Shown here one piece after another: positions 16,902 through 23,778 of a DNA stretch of 64,000 nt. The stretch's first letter is position 1; each line of letters begins with the position of its first letter. The stretch is from NCBI RefSeq assembly GCF_004023625.1, contig NZ_RPDJ01000027.1, forward strand, positions 148,473 through 212,472, given 5' to 3'. The position numbers and the translations under genes are program-made. The DNA comes from Streptomyces cavernae. Lineage in GTDB: Bacteria; Actinomycetota; Actinomycetes; Streptomycetales; Streptomycetaceae. Below the pieces are notes generated by a model, which was not told the DNA's origin, made no database searches, and saw only the letters and a list, made by a program, of their open reading frames with translations.

Positions 16902-16943
16902 CGGTCCGTGCCGTCCGCCCCTCGGGGCGGGCGGCACGGACCG
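16902..16943 (+). terminator. Terminator after the collagen-like gene
   Basis: A 20-bp stem with one G-U pair (16902-16921 with 16924-16943), core GTGCCGTCCGCCCC, carries a two-base turn. It lies about 60 bases past the collagen-like stop codon and separates it from the glycosyltransferase. Confidence 0.8.
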
Positions 16944-17038
16944 CTTTCGCCTGTGCGGACACAGCAGCGAACACGCCCGCTGACACCGCGGCGGACACCA
17001 CACAGAGACAACAACAGAGACAACAAGAGAGCGACAAC

Positions 17039-18175
17039 GTGAAGCCGTCCATCTGCCTGTGCATGATCGTGAAGAACGAGTCCCGGGTGATCGAGCGCTG
17101 CCTCTCCTCGGTGCTCGACCTCATCGACCACTGGGTCATCTCCGACACGGGATCCACCGACGGCACCCAGGACCTGATCCGCAGGACGCTCAAAGGGATT
17201 CCCGGGGAGCTCCACGAGGAGCCCTGGGTGAACTTCGGGCACAACCGGTCGCTGAACATCCGGCACGCCCGCGGGAAGGCCGGATACCTGCTGCTCGTCG
17301 ACGCCGACATGGTCGTCCGCCGCGACGGGACGCTGCCCCGGCTCACGGCCGACTCCTATCTGCTGCGGCACGTCGGCGAACCGGAGTACTGGATCAAGCG
17401 GCTGGTCAGGGCGGACATCGACTGGCGCTACGAGGGCGTGACGCACGAGTACCTGACAGCGGACTCCCCGACCACCCAGGCCAACCTCGGCGCCCTGGCC
17501 ATCGAGCACTTCGCCGACGGCGGCTCCCGCTCCGACAAGCTCGAGCGCGACGCCCGGCTGCTCGGCGAGGACCTCGAGCGCGACCCCCGCAACACCCGTA
17601 CGGTCTTCTACCTCGCCCAGACCATGCGCGACATGGGGCAGACGGCCAGAGCGATCGAGTTGTACGAGCGGCGGGCCGCGATGGGCCAGTGGGCCGAGGA
17701 GGTCTACTACGCGCTGCTGCAGGTCGGGCTGCTCAAGGACGCCCTCGGCGACTGGCCGGGCGCCATGGACGCCTTCAGCCGGGCCTGGGAGACCCGTCCC
17801 GAACGCCTCGAGGCCTGCTACGAGATGGCGGTGCGCCTGCGCCGGCTGGGCCGGCACCGCACGGCCCACGCCATCCTCAACTCCGTCCTGGACCGTCCGC
17901 TGCCGGAGGACATCCTGTTCGTACAGCCCTGGGTGTACCGCTGGGGCATCCTCTTCGAGTACTCGATCAGCTCCTACTGGGCCGGCCACCCCGAGATCTC
18001 GCTGGAGGCGTGCGACCGTCTGCTGGCCATGCCCGACCTGCCCGACGCCTTCCGCGCCCAGACCCTGACCAACCGGGGATACGCCCTGCGGAAGACCGGC
18101 GGTGCCGCCGACGCCGTGCACGAGCCCCGGCCCGCCCGCACGGACACCGCACCGACCGGGCTGGCAAAGGGCTGA
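17039..18175 (+). CDS. Family 2 glycosyltransferase with TPR-like C-terminus
   Basis: The 378-residue protein starts at the GTG at 17039 (VKPSICLCMIVKNESRVIERC). The N-terminal GT-A domain has CMIVKNE, VISDTGSTDGTQ, and the metal-binding LLVDADMVV (DAD motif). The C-terminal half is helical with TPR-like units, for example TVFYLAQTMRDMGQTARAIELYERRA and AMDAFSRAWETRPERLEACYEMAV. This architecture matches bacterial SPINDLY-like or glycan-adding GT2-TPR proteins of unknown acceptor. It follows the collagen-like gene after a terminator, so co-transcription is uncertain. No signal peptide or membrane segment is seen; it is probably cytoplasmic. The last 20 residues are Pro/Ala-rich. Confidence 0.85.
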   Translation: MKPSICLCMIVKNESRVIERCLSSVLDLIDHWVISDTGSTDGTQDLIRRTLKGIPGELHEEPWVNFGHNRSLNIRHARGKAGYLLLVDADMVVRRDGTLPRLTADSYLLRHVGEPEYWIKRLVRADIDWRYEGVTHEYLTADSPTTQANLGALAIEHFADGGSRSDKLERDARLLGEDLERDPRNTRTVFYLAQTMRDMGQTARAIELYERRAAMGQWAEEVYYALLQVGLLKDALGDWPGAMDAFSRAWETRPERLEACYEMAVRLRRLGRHRTAHAILNSVLDRPLPEDILFVQPWVYRWGILFEYSISSYWAGHPEISLEACDRLLAMPDLPDAFRAQTLTNRGYALRKTGGAADAVHEPRPARTDTAPTGLAKG

Positions 18176-18350
18176 CCAGGGACGACGCCCACCGTGCCGC
18201 GGTGCCGCGCGGCGCTGCTCGGCGGCGGGTCACATTCCCTTGCTTGGCCGGAACCGTCAACGCCTGGATATCCTCCTAGCTCTTACGGGGACATGTGACC
18301 GGTTTCGGCGCGTGGCTCGACGATCTGATCTGTCGATGGGGCTGGAGCGA

Positions 18351-19607
18351 ATGATCGAGGCAGTCGGCCTGACGAAGCGCTATGGCGACAAAACGGCCGT
18401 GGACAACCTTTCCTTCCAGGTGCGGCCGGGTTCCGTGACCGGCTTCCTCGGGCCCAACGGTTCGGGCAAGTCGACGACCATGCGCATGATCCTCGGGCTC
18501 GACAACCCCACCGCGGGACAGGTGACCATCGGCGGCTACCCCTATCGCAAGCTGCCCAACGCCCCGCGCCAGGTGGGCGCGTTGCTGGACGCCAAGGCCG
18601 TGCACGGCGGCCGGCACGCCCGCAACCACCTGCTGTGCCTCGCCCAGCTGTCCGGTATCCCCGCCCGGCGGGTCGACGAGGTGCTGGGCGTGGTCGGTCT
18701 GCAGGACGTGGCGAGGAAGCGGTCCAAGGGCTTCTCCCTCGGCATGGGGCAGCGGCTGGGCATCGCCGCCGCCCTGCTCGGCGACCCCCAGGTGCTGCTC
18801 TTCGACGAGCCGGTCAACGGCCTCGACCCCGAGGGCATCCTGTGGGTGCGCAATCTGATGAAGGGGCTCGCGGCGGAGGGCCGGACGGTCTTCGTCTCCT
18901 CCCACCTGATGAGCGAGATGGCGCTCACCGCCGACCATCTGATCGTCATCGGCCGCGGTCAACTGCTCGCCGACATGAGCGTGCAGGCCTTCATCGCCGC
19001 CAACTCCGCGGGCTTCGCCCGGGTGCGCACCCCGGACACCGAGCCGCAGCAGCGCGAGAAACTGACCGCGGCGCTGACCGAGGCGGGCGGGCATGTGATG
19101 TCCGAGCCGGACGGCGCGCTGCGCGTGACCGGGCTGCCGCTGCCGCACATCAGCGATCTGGCGCACGGTGCCGACGTACGGCTGTGGGAGCTCTCGCCGC
19201 ACCAGGCCTCCCTGGAGGAGGCGTACATGCGGATGACGCAGGGCGCCGTGGACTACCGCTCGTCCACCGACCAGAAGGCGGGGCTCCAGCAGCCGCTGCC
19301 GCCGGGCGCGCTGCCGCCGCCGCCGGTGCCGGGACAGGGCCAGCCGGGCTGGTACGCCCCGCCGCCGCCCCAGCAGGGCGGGCAGCCCTACCCGATGCCG
19401 CCAGGCACCATGCCGCAGGGGCCCGTGCCGCCGGGGCAGCCCGGCCTGCCCCAGGGAGGGCCTCCGGCGGGCCCGTACGCGGCTCCGGCGGCCCCCGCCG
19501 CTCCGGGCGGCGCAGCGGCCAATCCCTACGCCCAGCCGGCCGCGCAGGCCCCCGCCGCACCGGCAGCCCCCGCCCCGACCGAGAGCGACAGCGAGGACCA
19601 CCGATGA
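18351..19607 (+). CDS. ABC transporter ATPase with Pro-rich tail
   Basis: The 418-residue protein starts at the ATG at 18351 with GGAG upstream (an ATG 15 bases earlier is possible). Domain motifs are Walker A GPNGSGKST, the signature-like FSLGMGQRLG, Walker B VLLFDEP, and the switch His in VSSHLMSE. The signature is LGMGQ instead of the canonical LSGGQ, as in many exporters of this subtype. After residue about 310 there is a long Pro/Gln/Gly/Ala extension (PPGALPPPPVPGQGQ... to DSEDHR) of about 100 residues, atypical for an ABC ATPase and probably disordered. It overlaps its permease by four bases (ATGA). Substrate is unknown. Confidence 0.9.
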   Translation: MIEAVGLTKRYGDKTAVDNLSFQVRPGSVTGFLGPNGSGKSTTMRMILGLDNPTAGQVTIGGYPYRKLPNAPRQVGALLDAKAVHGGRHARNHLLCLAQLSGIPARRVDEVLGVVGLQDVARKRSKGFSLGMGQRLGIAAALLGDPQVLLFDEPVNGLDPEGILWVRNLMKGLAAEGRTVFVSSHLMSEMALTADHLIVIGRGQLLADMSVQAFIAANSAGFARVRTPDTEPQQREKLTAALTEAGGHVMSEPDGALRVTGLPLPHISDLAHGADVRLWELSPHQASLEEAYMRMTQGAVDYRSSTDQKAGLQQPLPPGALPPPPVPGQGQPGWYAPPPPQQGGQPYPMPPGTMPQGPVPPGQPGLPQGGPPAGPYAAPAAPAAPGGAAANPYAQPAAQAPAAPAAPAPTESDSEDHR

Positions 19608-20440
19608 GCACGCCCCAGCCCCCGCAGCACGCCGCGGCTCCCACCTGGCAGACGCCGCCCGGGCACGCGTACACATCGCCGATCCCGGTCAAGAAGACCA
19701 ACCTGGGGCATGCCATCGCCTCGGAGTGGACGAAGATCAAGTCGGTGCGCTCCACGATGTGGACCCTCGGCATCTTCCTGTTGCTGGTGGTCGGGATCGG
19801 CTTCCTGGTCGCCGTGAACACCTCGGACACCGAGTACGGGGACGTCCCGTACACCATCCCGGCCTTCTTCGGGCTGATCCTCGGGCAGATCTGCCTGATC
19901 ACCCTGGGCGTGCTGGTGATCGCCTCCGAATACGGCACGGGCATGATCCGCACCACCTTCACCGCCTCGCCGCAGCGCCACCGGGTACTGGCCGCGAAGT
20001 TCATCGTCTTCTTCGCGGTCGCCTTCTCGTTCTCCGTCTTGGCCATCACGCTCGTGGGCCTGATCACCCAGAGCCTGCACGGGGGCGAGTCCAGCGTCTC
20101 CTGGGGCGGCACGGTCTTCAAGGGCGGGCTGTACGTGTCCCTGCTCGGTGTGCTGTCGCTGGCCGTCGGCGCGATGCTGCGCCACTCGGCGGGCGCGATC
20201 GCCACCATGCTGGCCGTGGTGCTGGTGCCCGCGATCCTGCCCGCGTTCCTGATGCTCTCGGCCACCCTGCGATCGATCGGCAACACCATGCAGGAGTACG
20301 CCGCGCCCAACGCGCTGGCGTATCTCTTCGGCATCGACTCCGACAACAACACCGGCAATCCGCAGCTGCTCTTCCTCGTGGGCGTCACCGCCGCGGCCGT
20401 GGCGGGGGCCTTCCTGCTGCTGGACCGGCGCGACGTGTAG
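19604..20440 (+). CDS. ABC transporter permease (ABC-2 type)
   Basis: The 278-residue membrane partner of the preceding ATPase starts at the ATG overlapping its stop. A Pro-rich cytoplasmic N-terminus is followed by IASEWTKIKSVRSTMWTLG, the typical ABC-2 entry motif. About six membrane segments follow, including IFLLLVVGIGFLVAV, FGLILGQICLITLGVLVI, SEYGTGMIRTTFTASP and FLVGVTAAAVAGAFLLL. It forms an exporter with the ATPase; the substrate cannot be read from sequence. Confidence 0.9.
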   Translation: MSTPQPPQHAAAPTWQTPPGHAYTSPIPVKKTNLGHAIASEWTKIKSVRSTMWTLGIFLLLVVGIGFLVAVNTSDTEYGDVPYTIPAFFGLILGQICLITLGVLVIASEYGTGMIRTTFTASPQRHRVLAAKFIVFFAVAFSFSVLAITLVGLITQSLHGGESSVSWGGTVFKGGLYVSLLGVLSLAVGAMLRHSAGAIATMLAVVLVPAILPAFLMLSATLRSIGNTMQEYAAPNALAYLFGIDSDNNTGNPQLLFLVGVTAAAVAGAFLLLDRRDV

Positions 20441-20444
20441 GCCT

Positions 20445-20489
20445 CAGACGCCCAGGCGTACAGACGCACAGGCGTACTGACGCCCAGGC
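20445..20489. repeat. Three 16-bp tandem repeats after the ABC operon
   Basis: CAGACGCCCAGGCGTA repeats three times with small changes (20445, 20461, 20477), right after the permease stop and before a converging gene. Each unit holds the small inverted repeat CGCCCAGGCG, so the array may fold. Confidence 0.55.
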
Positions 20490-20505
20490 CTCAGACTCGC
20501 GGACC

Positions 20506-20838
20506 TCAGTGTCTGGGCGCGTTCCGGGACCGCTGCACCCGTGTGGTGCGGCGGTCCTTCGCGTTCCAGCACGCCTTGTGCCAGTGCCTGCGGTCGTCGA
20601 CGCCCGTGTGCTGTGCCCAGGCCACCACGTGCGGTACCCCCGAGGGGATCTGCTGGTCGCACCCGGGGCAGCGGTAGGTCTTGCCCTCGGAACTCGCGCC
20701 CGCCACATGGCGCACGCTCCACTCCTCGCCCTGCCAGGTCTCGGTGGACTGCCAGCCGCCGTACCGGTCCGAGCGGTCCTCGTCCGCACTGCGACCGGAC
20801 GAGCCGGCGGCCTTGGGTCGATTGCGGCGCGGGGACAC
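20506..20838 (-). CDS. Small zinc-finger-like protein (uncharacterised)
   Basis: The 110-residue protein starts at a GTG with AGAGGTG upstream. The basic N-terminus (SPRRNRPKAAGSSGR) is followed by a compact core with a CPGC knuckle (Cys57, Cys60), His at 70 and 77, and a WHKAC end (His87, Cys90). This spacing suggests one zinc-bound treble-clef-like finger. Similar Streptomyces proteins are often labelled ATP/GTP-binding, but I see no P-loop. Nucleic-acid binding is possible given the basic tails, as inference only. Confidence 0.7.
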   Translation of the reverse strand: MSPRRNRPKAAGSSGRSADEDRSDRYGGWQSTETWQGEEWSVRHVAGASSEGKTYRCPGCDQQIPSGVPHVVAWAQHTGVDDRRHWHKACWNAKDRRTTRVQRSRNAPRH

Positions 20839-21057
20839 GGCACACCTCTGGGTATACGAAGAACAGGGACCGTGCCCAGCCTACGCGGCAATGTCGAGGG
20901 CACGCGTACCTCACCAACCCCCCACCAATCCCCCGTACATTGAGCCCGTTCTGTAGACAATCCGCCAATCTCTATGACAGGCCGTGCCCTTGGCACTTGT
21001 CAGGCGTTATTGCCACGTAGGGGGAGACGCGTCGGTTGCCAGGGAGGCAGGAGTGCG

Positions 21058-22086
21058 ATGCGCGTAGGAAGTTTTGTACTGGCGGCCCAGTTTCCGGGCC
21101 AGGGCCACGGGGAGGCGCTGCACCGGGCGGTACGGACCGCCGACGCCGCCGAGCGGGCCGGCCTGGACTCGGTGTGGCTGGCCGAGCACCACTTCGTGCC
21201 GTACGGCACCTGCCCGTCCGCCGTCACGCTCGCCGCGCTCCTGCTCGGCCGGACCCGTCGCATCCGGGTGGGCACGGCGGTGAGCGTCCTGCCCACCGCG
21301 CATCCCGTGGCGCTCGGCGAGCAGGCCGCGCTGCTGCACATGACGTCCGGCGGCCGGTTCTCGCTGGGGGTCGGACGCGGCGGCCCCTGGGTCGACCTGG
21401 AGGTGTTCGGCACCGGCCTGGAAGCCTACGAGCAGGGGTTCCCGGAATCACTCGACCTGCTGGTGCGCTGGCTGACGGAGCCCTCGGTGTCGAGTGACGG
21501 GGAGCGCTTCATATTCCGCGAGGTACCCGTGGTTCCCCGGCCGTCGGAGGCCCTCATCGGCGGGCCGGGACCGGAGGTGATCGTCGCCTGCACCTCACCG
21601 TCGAGCGTCCGGCTGGCGGCCGAGCGGGGACTGCCGATGCTCCTCGGAATGCACGTCGGGGACGAGGAGAAGGCGGAGATGGTCGCCCTGTGGCGCACCT
21701 GCGCCCGGGCCGCGGGCCGGTCCGCCGAGGAGGTCGAGACCGCCGCGCACGTCTCGGCCGGGGTCGCCCAGATCGCGGACCGGCGCACCGACGCGGTGGA
21801 GACCCTGACCAAGGCGATGCCGGGCTGGCTGCGCCAGGGACTCGACGCGCATATGACGGTGGACGACCGCCCCCGCCCGATGCGCGACCCGCTGGCGTAC
21901 ACGGAACTCCTCTGTGGGCTGCACCCGGTGGGCACCCCCCGGCTGTGCGCGGACCGGCTCGCGGCGACCTCGGAGCGCACCGGCATCTCCCGCTTCGCAC
22001 TGCTCGTCGAAGGGTCCGGGGACCTCGCGGCGACGGAGGAGAACGTACGTCGGCTGGGGACCGAAGTACTGCCGTTGCTCACCTGA
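21058..22086 (+). CDS. Luciferase-like (LLM class) flavin-dependent oxidoreductase
   Basis: The 342-residue protein begins MRVGSFVLAAQFPGQGHGEA with AGGAG just upstream of the ATG. It has the bacterial luciferase-like TIM-barrel motifs: DSVWLAEHHFVPYG, RIRVGTAVSVLPTAHPVALGEQAALLHMTSGGRFSLGVGRGGPW, and the C-terminal GTPRLCADRLAATSERTGISRFALLVEG. Such enzymes use FMN or F420; Streptomyces makes both, and I cannot decide between them. Neighbours give no pathway clue. Confidence 0.88.
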   Translation: MRVGSFVLAAQFPGQGHGEALHRAVRTADAAERAGLDSVWLAEHHFVPYGTCPSAVTLAALLLGRTRRIRVGTAVSVLPTAHPVALGEQAALLHMTSGGRFSLGVGRGGPWVDLEVFGTGLEAYEQGFPESLDLLVRWLTEPSVSSDGERFIFREVPVVPRPSEALIGGPGPEVIVACTSPSSVRLAAERGLPMLLGMHVGDEEKAEMVALWRTCARAAGRSAEEVETAAHVSAGVAQIADRRTDAVETLTKAMPGWLRQGLDAHMTVDDRPRPMRDPLAYTELLCGLHPVGTPRLCADRLAATSERTGISRFALLVEGSGDLAATEENVRRLGTEVLPLLT

Positions 22087-22210
22087 CGGACGGCCCGTCG
22101 CGGCCCGCTGCCACGACCGGTCGCCATCGCCGCCCGGACCGGCCTGGCCGCGAGCCTGCCGCCCCAGTACATGTGCACCTCCTGGGTGAAGAGCGGCAAG
22201 CCACGACCGG

Positions 22211-22334
22211 CGAGTGAGCCGAAGGGGCGCGTCGGTGTCGAGAGACCGAACGCGCGGAGGTCCCGACGAACGAGGGACCGAGCACGATCGGGCTCTCGAC
22301 ACCGGCTGAGGCGCCCCGGAGGCGAACCGAGCCT
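22211..22334. repeat. Intergenic repeat, copy A
   Basis: The ends CGAGTGAGCCGAAGGGGCG (22211-22229) and CCGGAGGCGAACCGAGCC (about 22316-22333) occur in reverse orientation at 46772-46819. The interior contains a 12-bp hairpin CGGTGTCGAGAG (22233-22244) with its complement (22293-22304). No coding sequence is credible here. It looks like a dispersed non-coding element placed between two converging genes. Confidence 0.6.
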
Positions 22335-22348
22335 CAACCAACGGGGCT

Positions 22349-22741
22349 TCAGCAGTCGCGGAACTCGGGTGACTGGTTCAGCAGTTGGCTGCGCACCGAA
22401 GTGAAACGTGTCAGGGTGTCGTCCGCAGAGGGGTCCAGCGGGAACACCGCCACCCTGTGGCAGTTCTGGAAGGCGAGGCGCACTCCGAAGTGCCGCTGCA
22501 GCGCGCCGCGTATCGCGTCACTCGCGAGCGCACGCAGCAGCTGGCCCCGTGCCTGCTCGTCCGGCGGAGGCGTCTGGTTGTCGGCGAAGGCGCCGCCGTC
22601 GACCTTCAGCTGGGCCACCAGGGAGCTGATCATCTCCCATGCGTAGGGCAGGGAGGTCCGGACGCAGTCGACGAAGGCAGCTTCGTCGACCTCGCCTCGC
22701 TCGGCCTGTTCGAGTAGGGCCGGTGAGACGTCGAGCGACAT
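22349..22741 (-). CDS. SCO5389-family conserved streptomycete protein
   Basis: The 130-residue protein MSLDVSPALLEQAERGEVDE is nearly identical, from memory, to S. coelicolor SCO5389 and ends LLNQSPEFRDC. The ATG is preceded by AGAGGAG and, just upstream of that, by a 7-bp hairpin ACCCCCG/CGGGGGT (22757-22776). It has no signal or membrane segment. A helical N-terminus and a conserved NCHRVAVFPLD strand are visible. The function is unknown to me. It diverges from nucS. Confidence 0.85.
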   Translation of the reverse strand: MSLDVSPALLEQAERGEVDEAAFVDCVRTSLPYAWEMISSLVAQLKVDGGAFADNQTPPPDEQARGQLLRALASDAIRGALQRHFGVRLAFQNCHRVAVFPLDPSADDTLTRFTSVRSQLLNQSPEFRDC

Positions 22742-23004
22742 GGGTTCTCCTCTCGCACCCCCGGACACGCGGGGGTTGACGGACGGGGTGGGAGCCCTCG
22801 ACAGCGAACACGCAGAGTGCACGCGTCGCGACCTCCCGCTTATACGGTAGGCAAGTGCACGGACCCGTGCCAGGAGAATGGCCACACGGCGCCCCCTCTT
22901 TGGACACACAACCGGCCAACAACGAACAGGGGTTAACAGGGAAAAAGGGGCGTCCCCGAGGTCGAATCGCGTCCGTCGAGCAGTGTCGAGTAGCGTTGCC
23001 GACC

Positions 23005-23676
23005 ATGCGTCTCGTCATCGCCCGCTGCTCCGTCGACTACGCCGGCCGGCTCACCGCCCACCTCCCGTCGGCGCCCCGCCTCATCCTGGTGAAGGCGGAC
23101 GGCAGTGTCTCCATCCATGCCGACGACCGGGCCTACAAGCCCCTCAACTGGATGTCGCCGCCCTGCACTTTGAAGGAGGGTTCCGGCGACGAGGAAGGGG
23201 TCTGGACCGTCGTCAACAAAGGCGGCGAAAAGCTGATCATCACAATGGAGGAGATACTGCACGACTCCTCGCACGACCTCGGTGTGGATCCCGGCCTGAT
23301 CAAGGACGGCGTGGAAGCCCACCTGCAGGAACTGCTCGCGGACCGCATCGAGACGCTCGGTGAGGGCTACACGCTGATCCGCCGTGAGTACATGACCGCG
23401 ATCGGCCCGGTGGACATCCTGTGCCGGGACGCCGAGGGGCAGACCGTCGCCGTGGAGATCAAACGGCGCGGCGAGATCGACGGAGTCGAGCAACTCACCC
23501 GCTACCTGGAACTGTTGAACCGCGACCCGCATCTCGCACCGGTGCGCGGCATCTTCGCCGCCCAGGAGATCAAGCCCCAGGCACGGGTGCTCGCCACCGA
23601 CCGCGGCATCGGCTGCACGGTCCTCGACTACGACGCCCTGCGCGGTATCGAGGACGACAAGCTGCGGCTGTTCTGA
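23005..23676 (+). CDS. nucS: Endonuclease NucS
   Basis: The 223-residue mismatch-specific endonuclease does post-replicative mismatch repair in actinobacteria, which lack MutS/MutL. The nuclease domain shows the PD-(D/E)xK set Asp137 (GPVDILC), Glu151 and Lys153 (VAVEIKRR) with the classical spacing. The N-terminal DNA-binding domain contains SVSIHADDRAYKPLNWM. The C-terminus ends DDKLRLF, which fits a beta-clamp-binding tail. The start MRLVIARCSVDYAGRL is the family start. It is followed by a very strong bidirectional terminator. Confidence 0.95.
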   Translation: MRLVIARCSVDYAGRLTAHLPSAPRLILVKADGSVSIHADDRAYKPLNWMSPPCTLKEGSGDEEGVWTVVNKGGEKLIITMEEILHDSSHDLGVDPGLIKDGVEAHLQELLADRIETLGEGYTLIRREYMTAIGPVDILCRDAEGQTVAVEIKRRGEIDGVEQLTRYLELLNRDPHLAPVRGIFAAQEIKPQARVLATDRGIGCTVLDYDALRGIEDDKLRLF

Positions 23677-23704
23677 ACCTGTCTCATCACCGTCCGGCCG
23701 GTTT

Positions 23705-23757
23705 CGGATACGGCACAGGGCCAGGTCCCGAACGGACCTGGCCCTGTGCCGTATCCG
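23705..23757. terminator. 24-bp perfect bidirectional terminator
   Basis: Perfect arms 23705-23728 and 23734-23757 with a five-base loop (CGAAC) give a 24-bp stem, core GCACAGGGCCAGGTCC. It lies between the converging nucS and NTPase genes. Confidence 0.9.
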
Positions 23758-23778
23758 GACGCGGTTGCCCGCCTCCCG

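Noticed and set aside
22157..22337. Short plus-strand ORF with EPKGRVGVERPNARRSRRT
   Set aside because: It is a translation of the intergenic repeat that recurs at 46772-46819; no ribosome-binding site or conserved domain.
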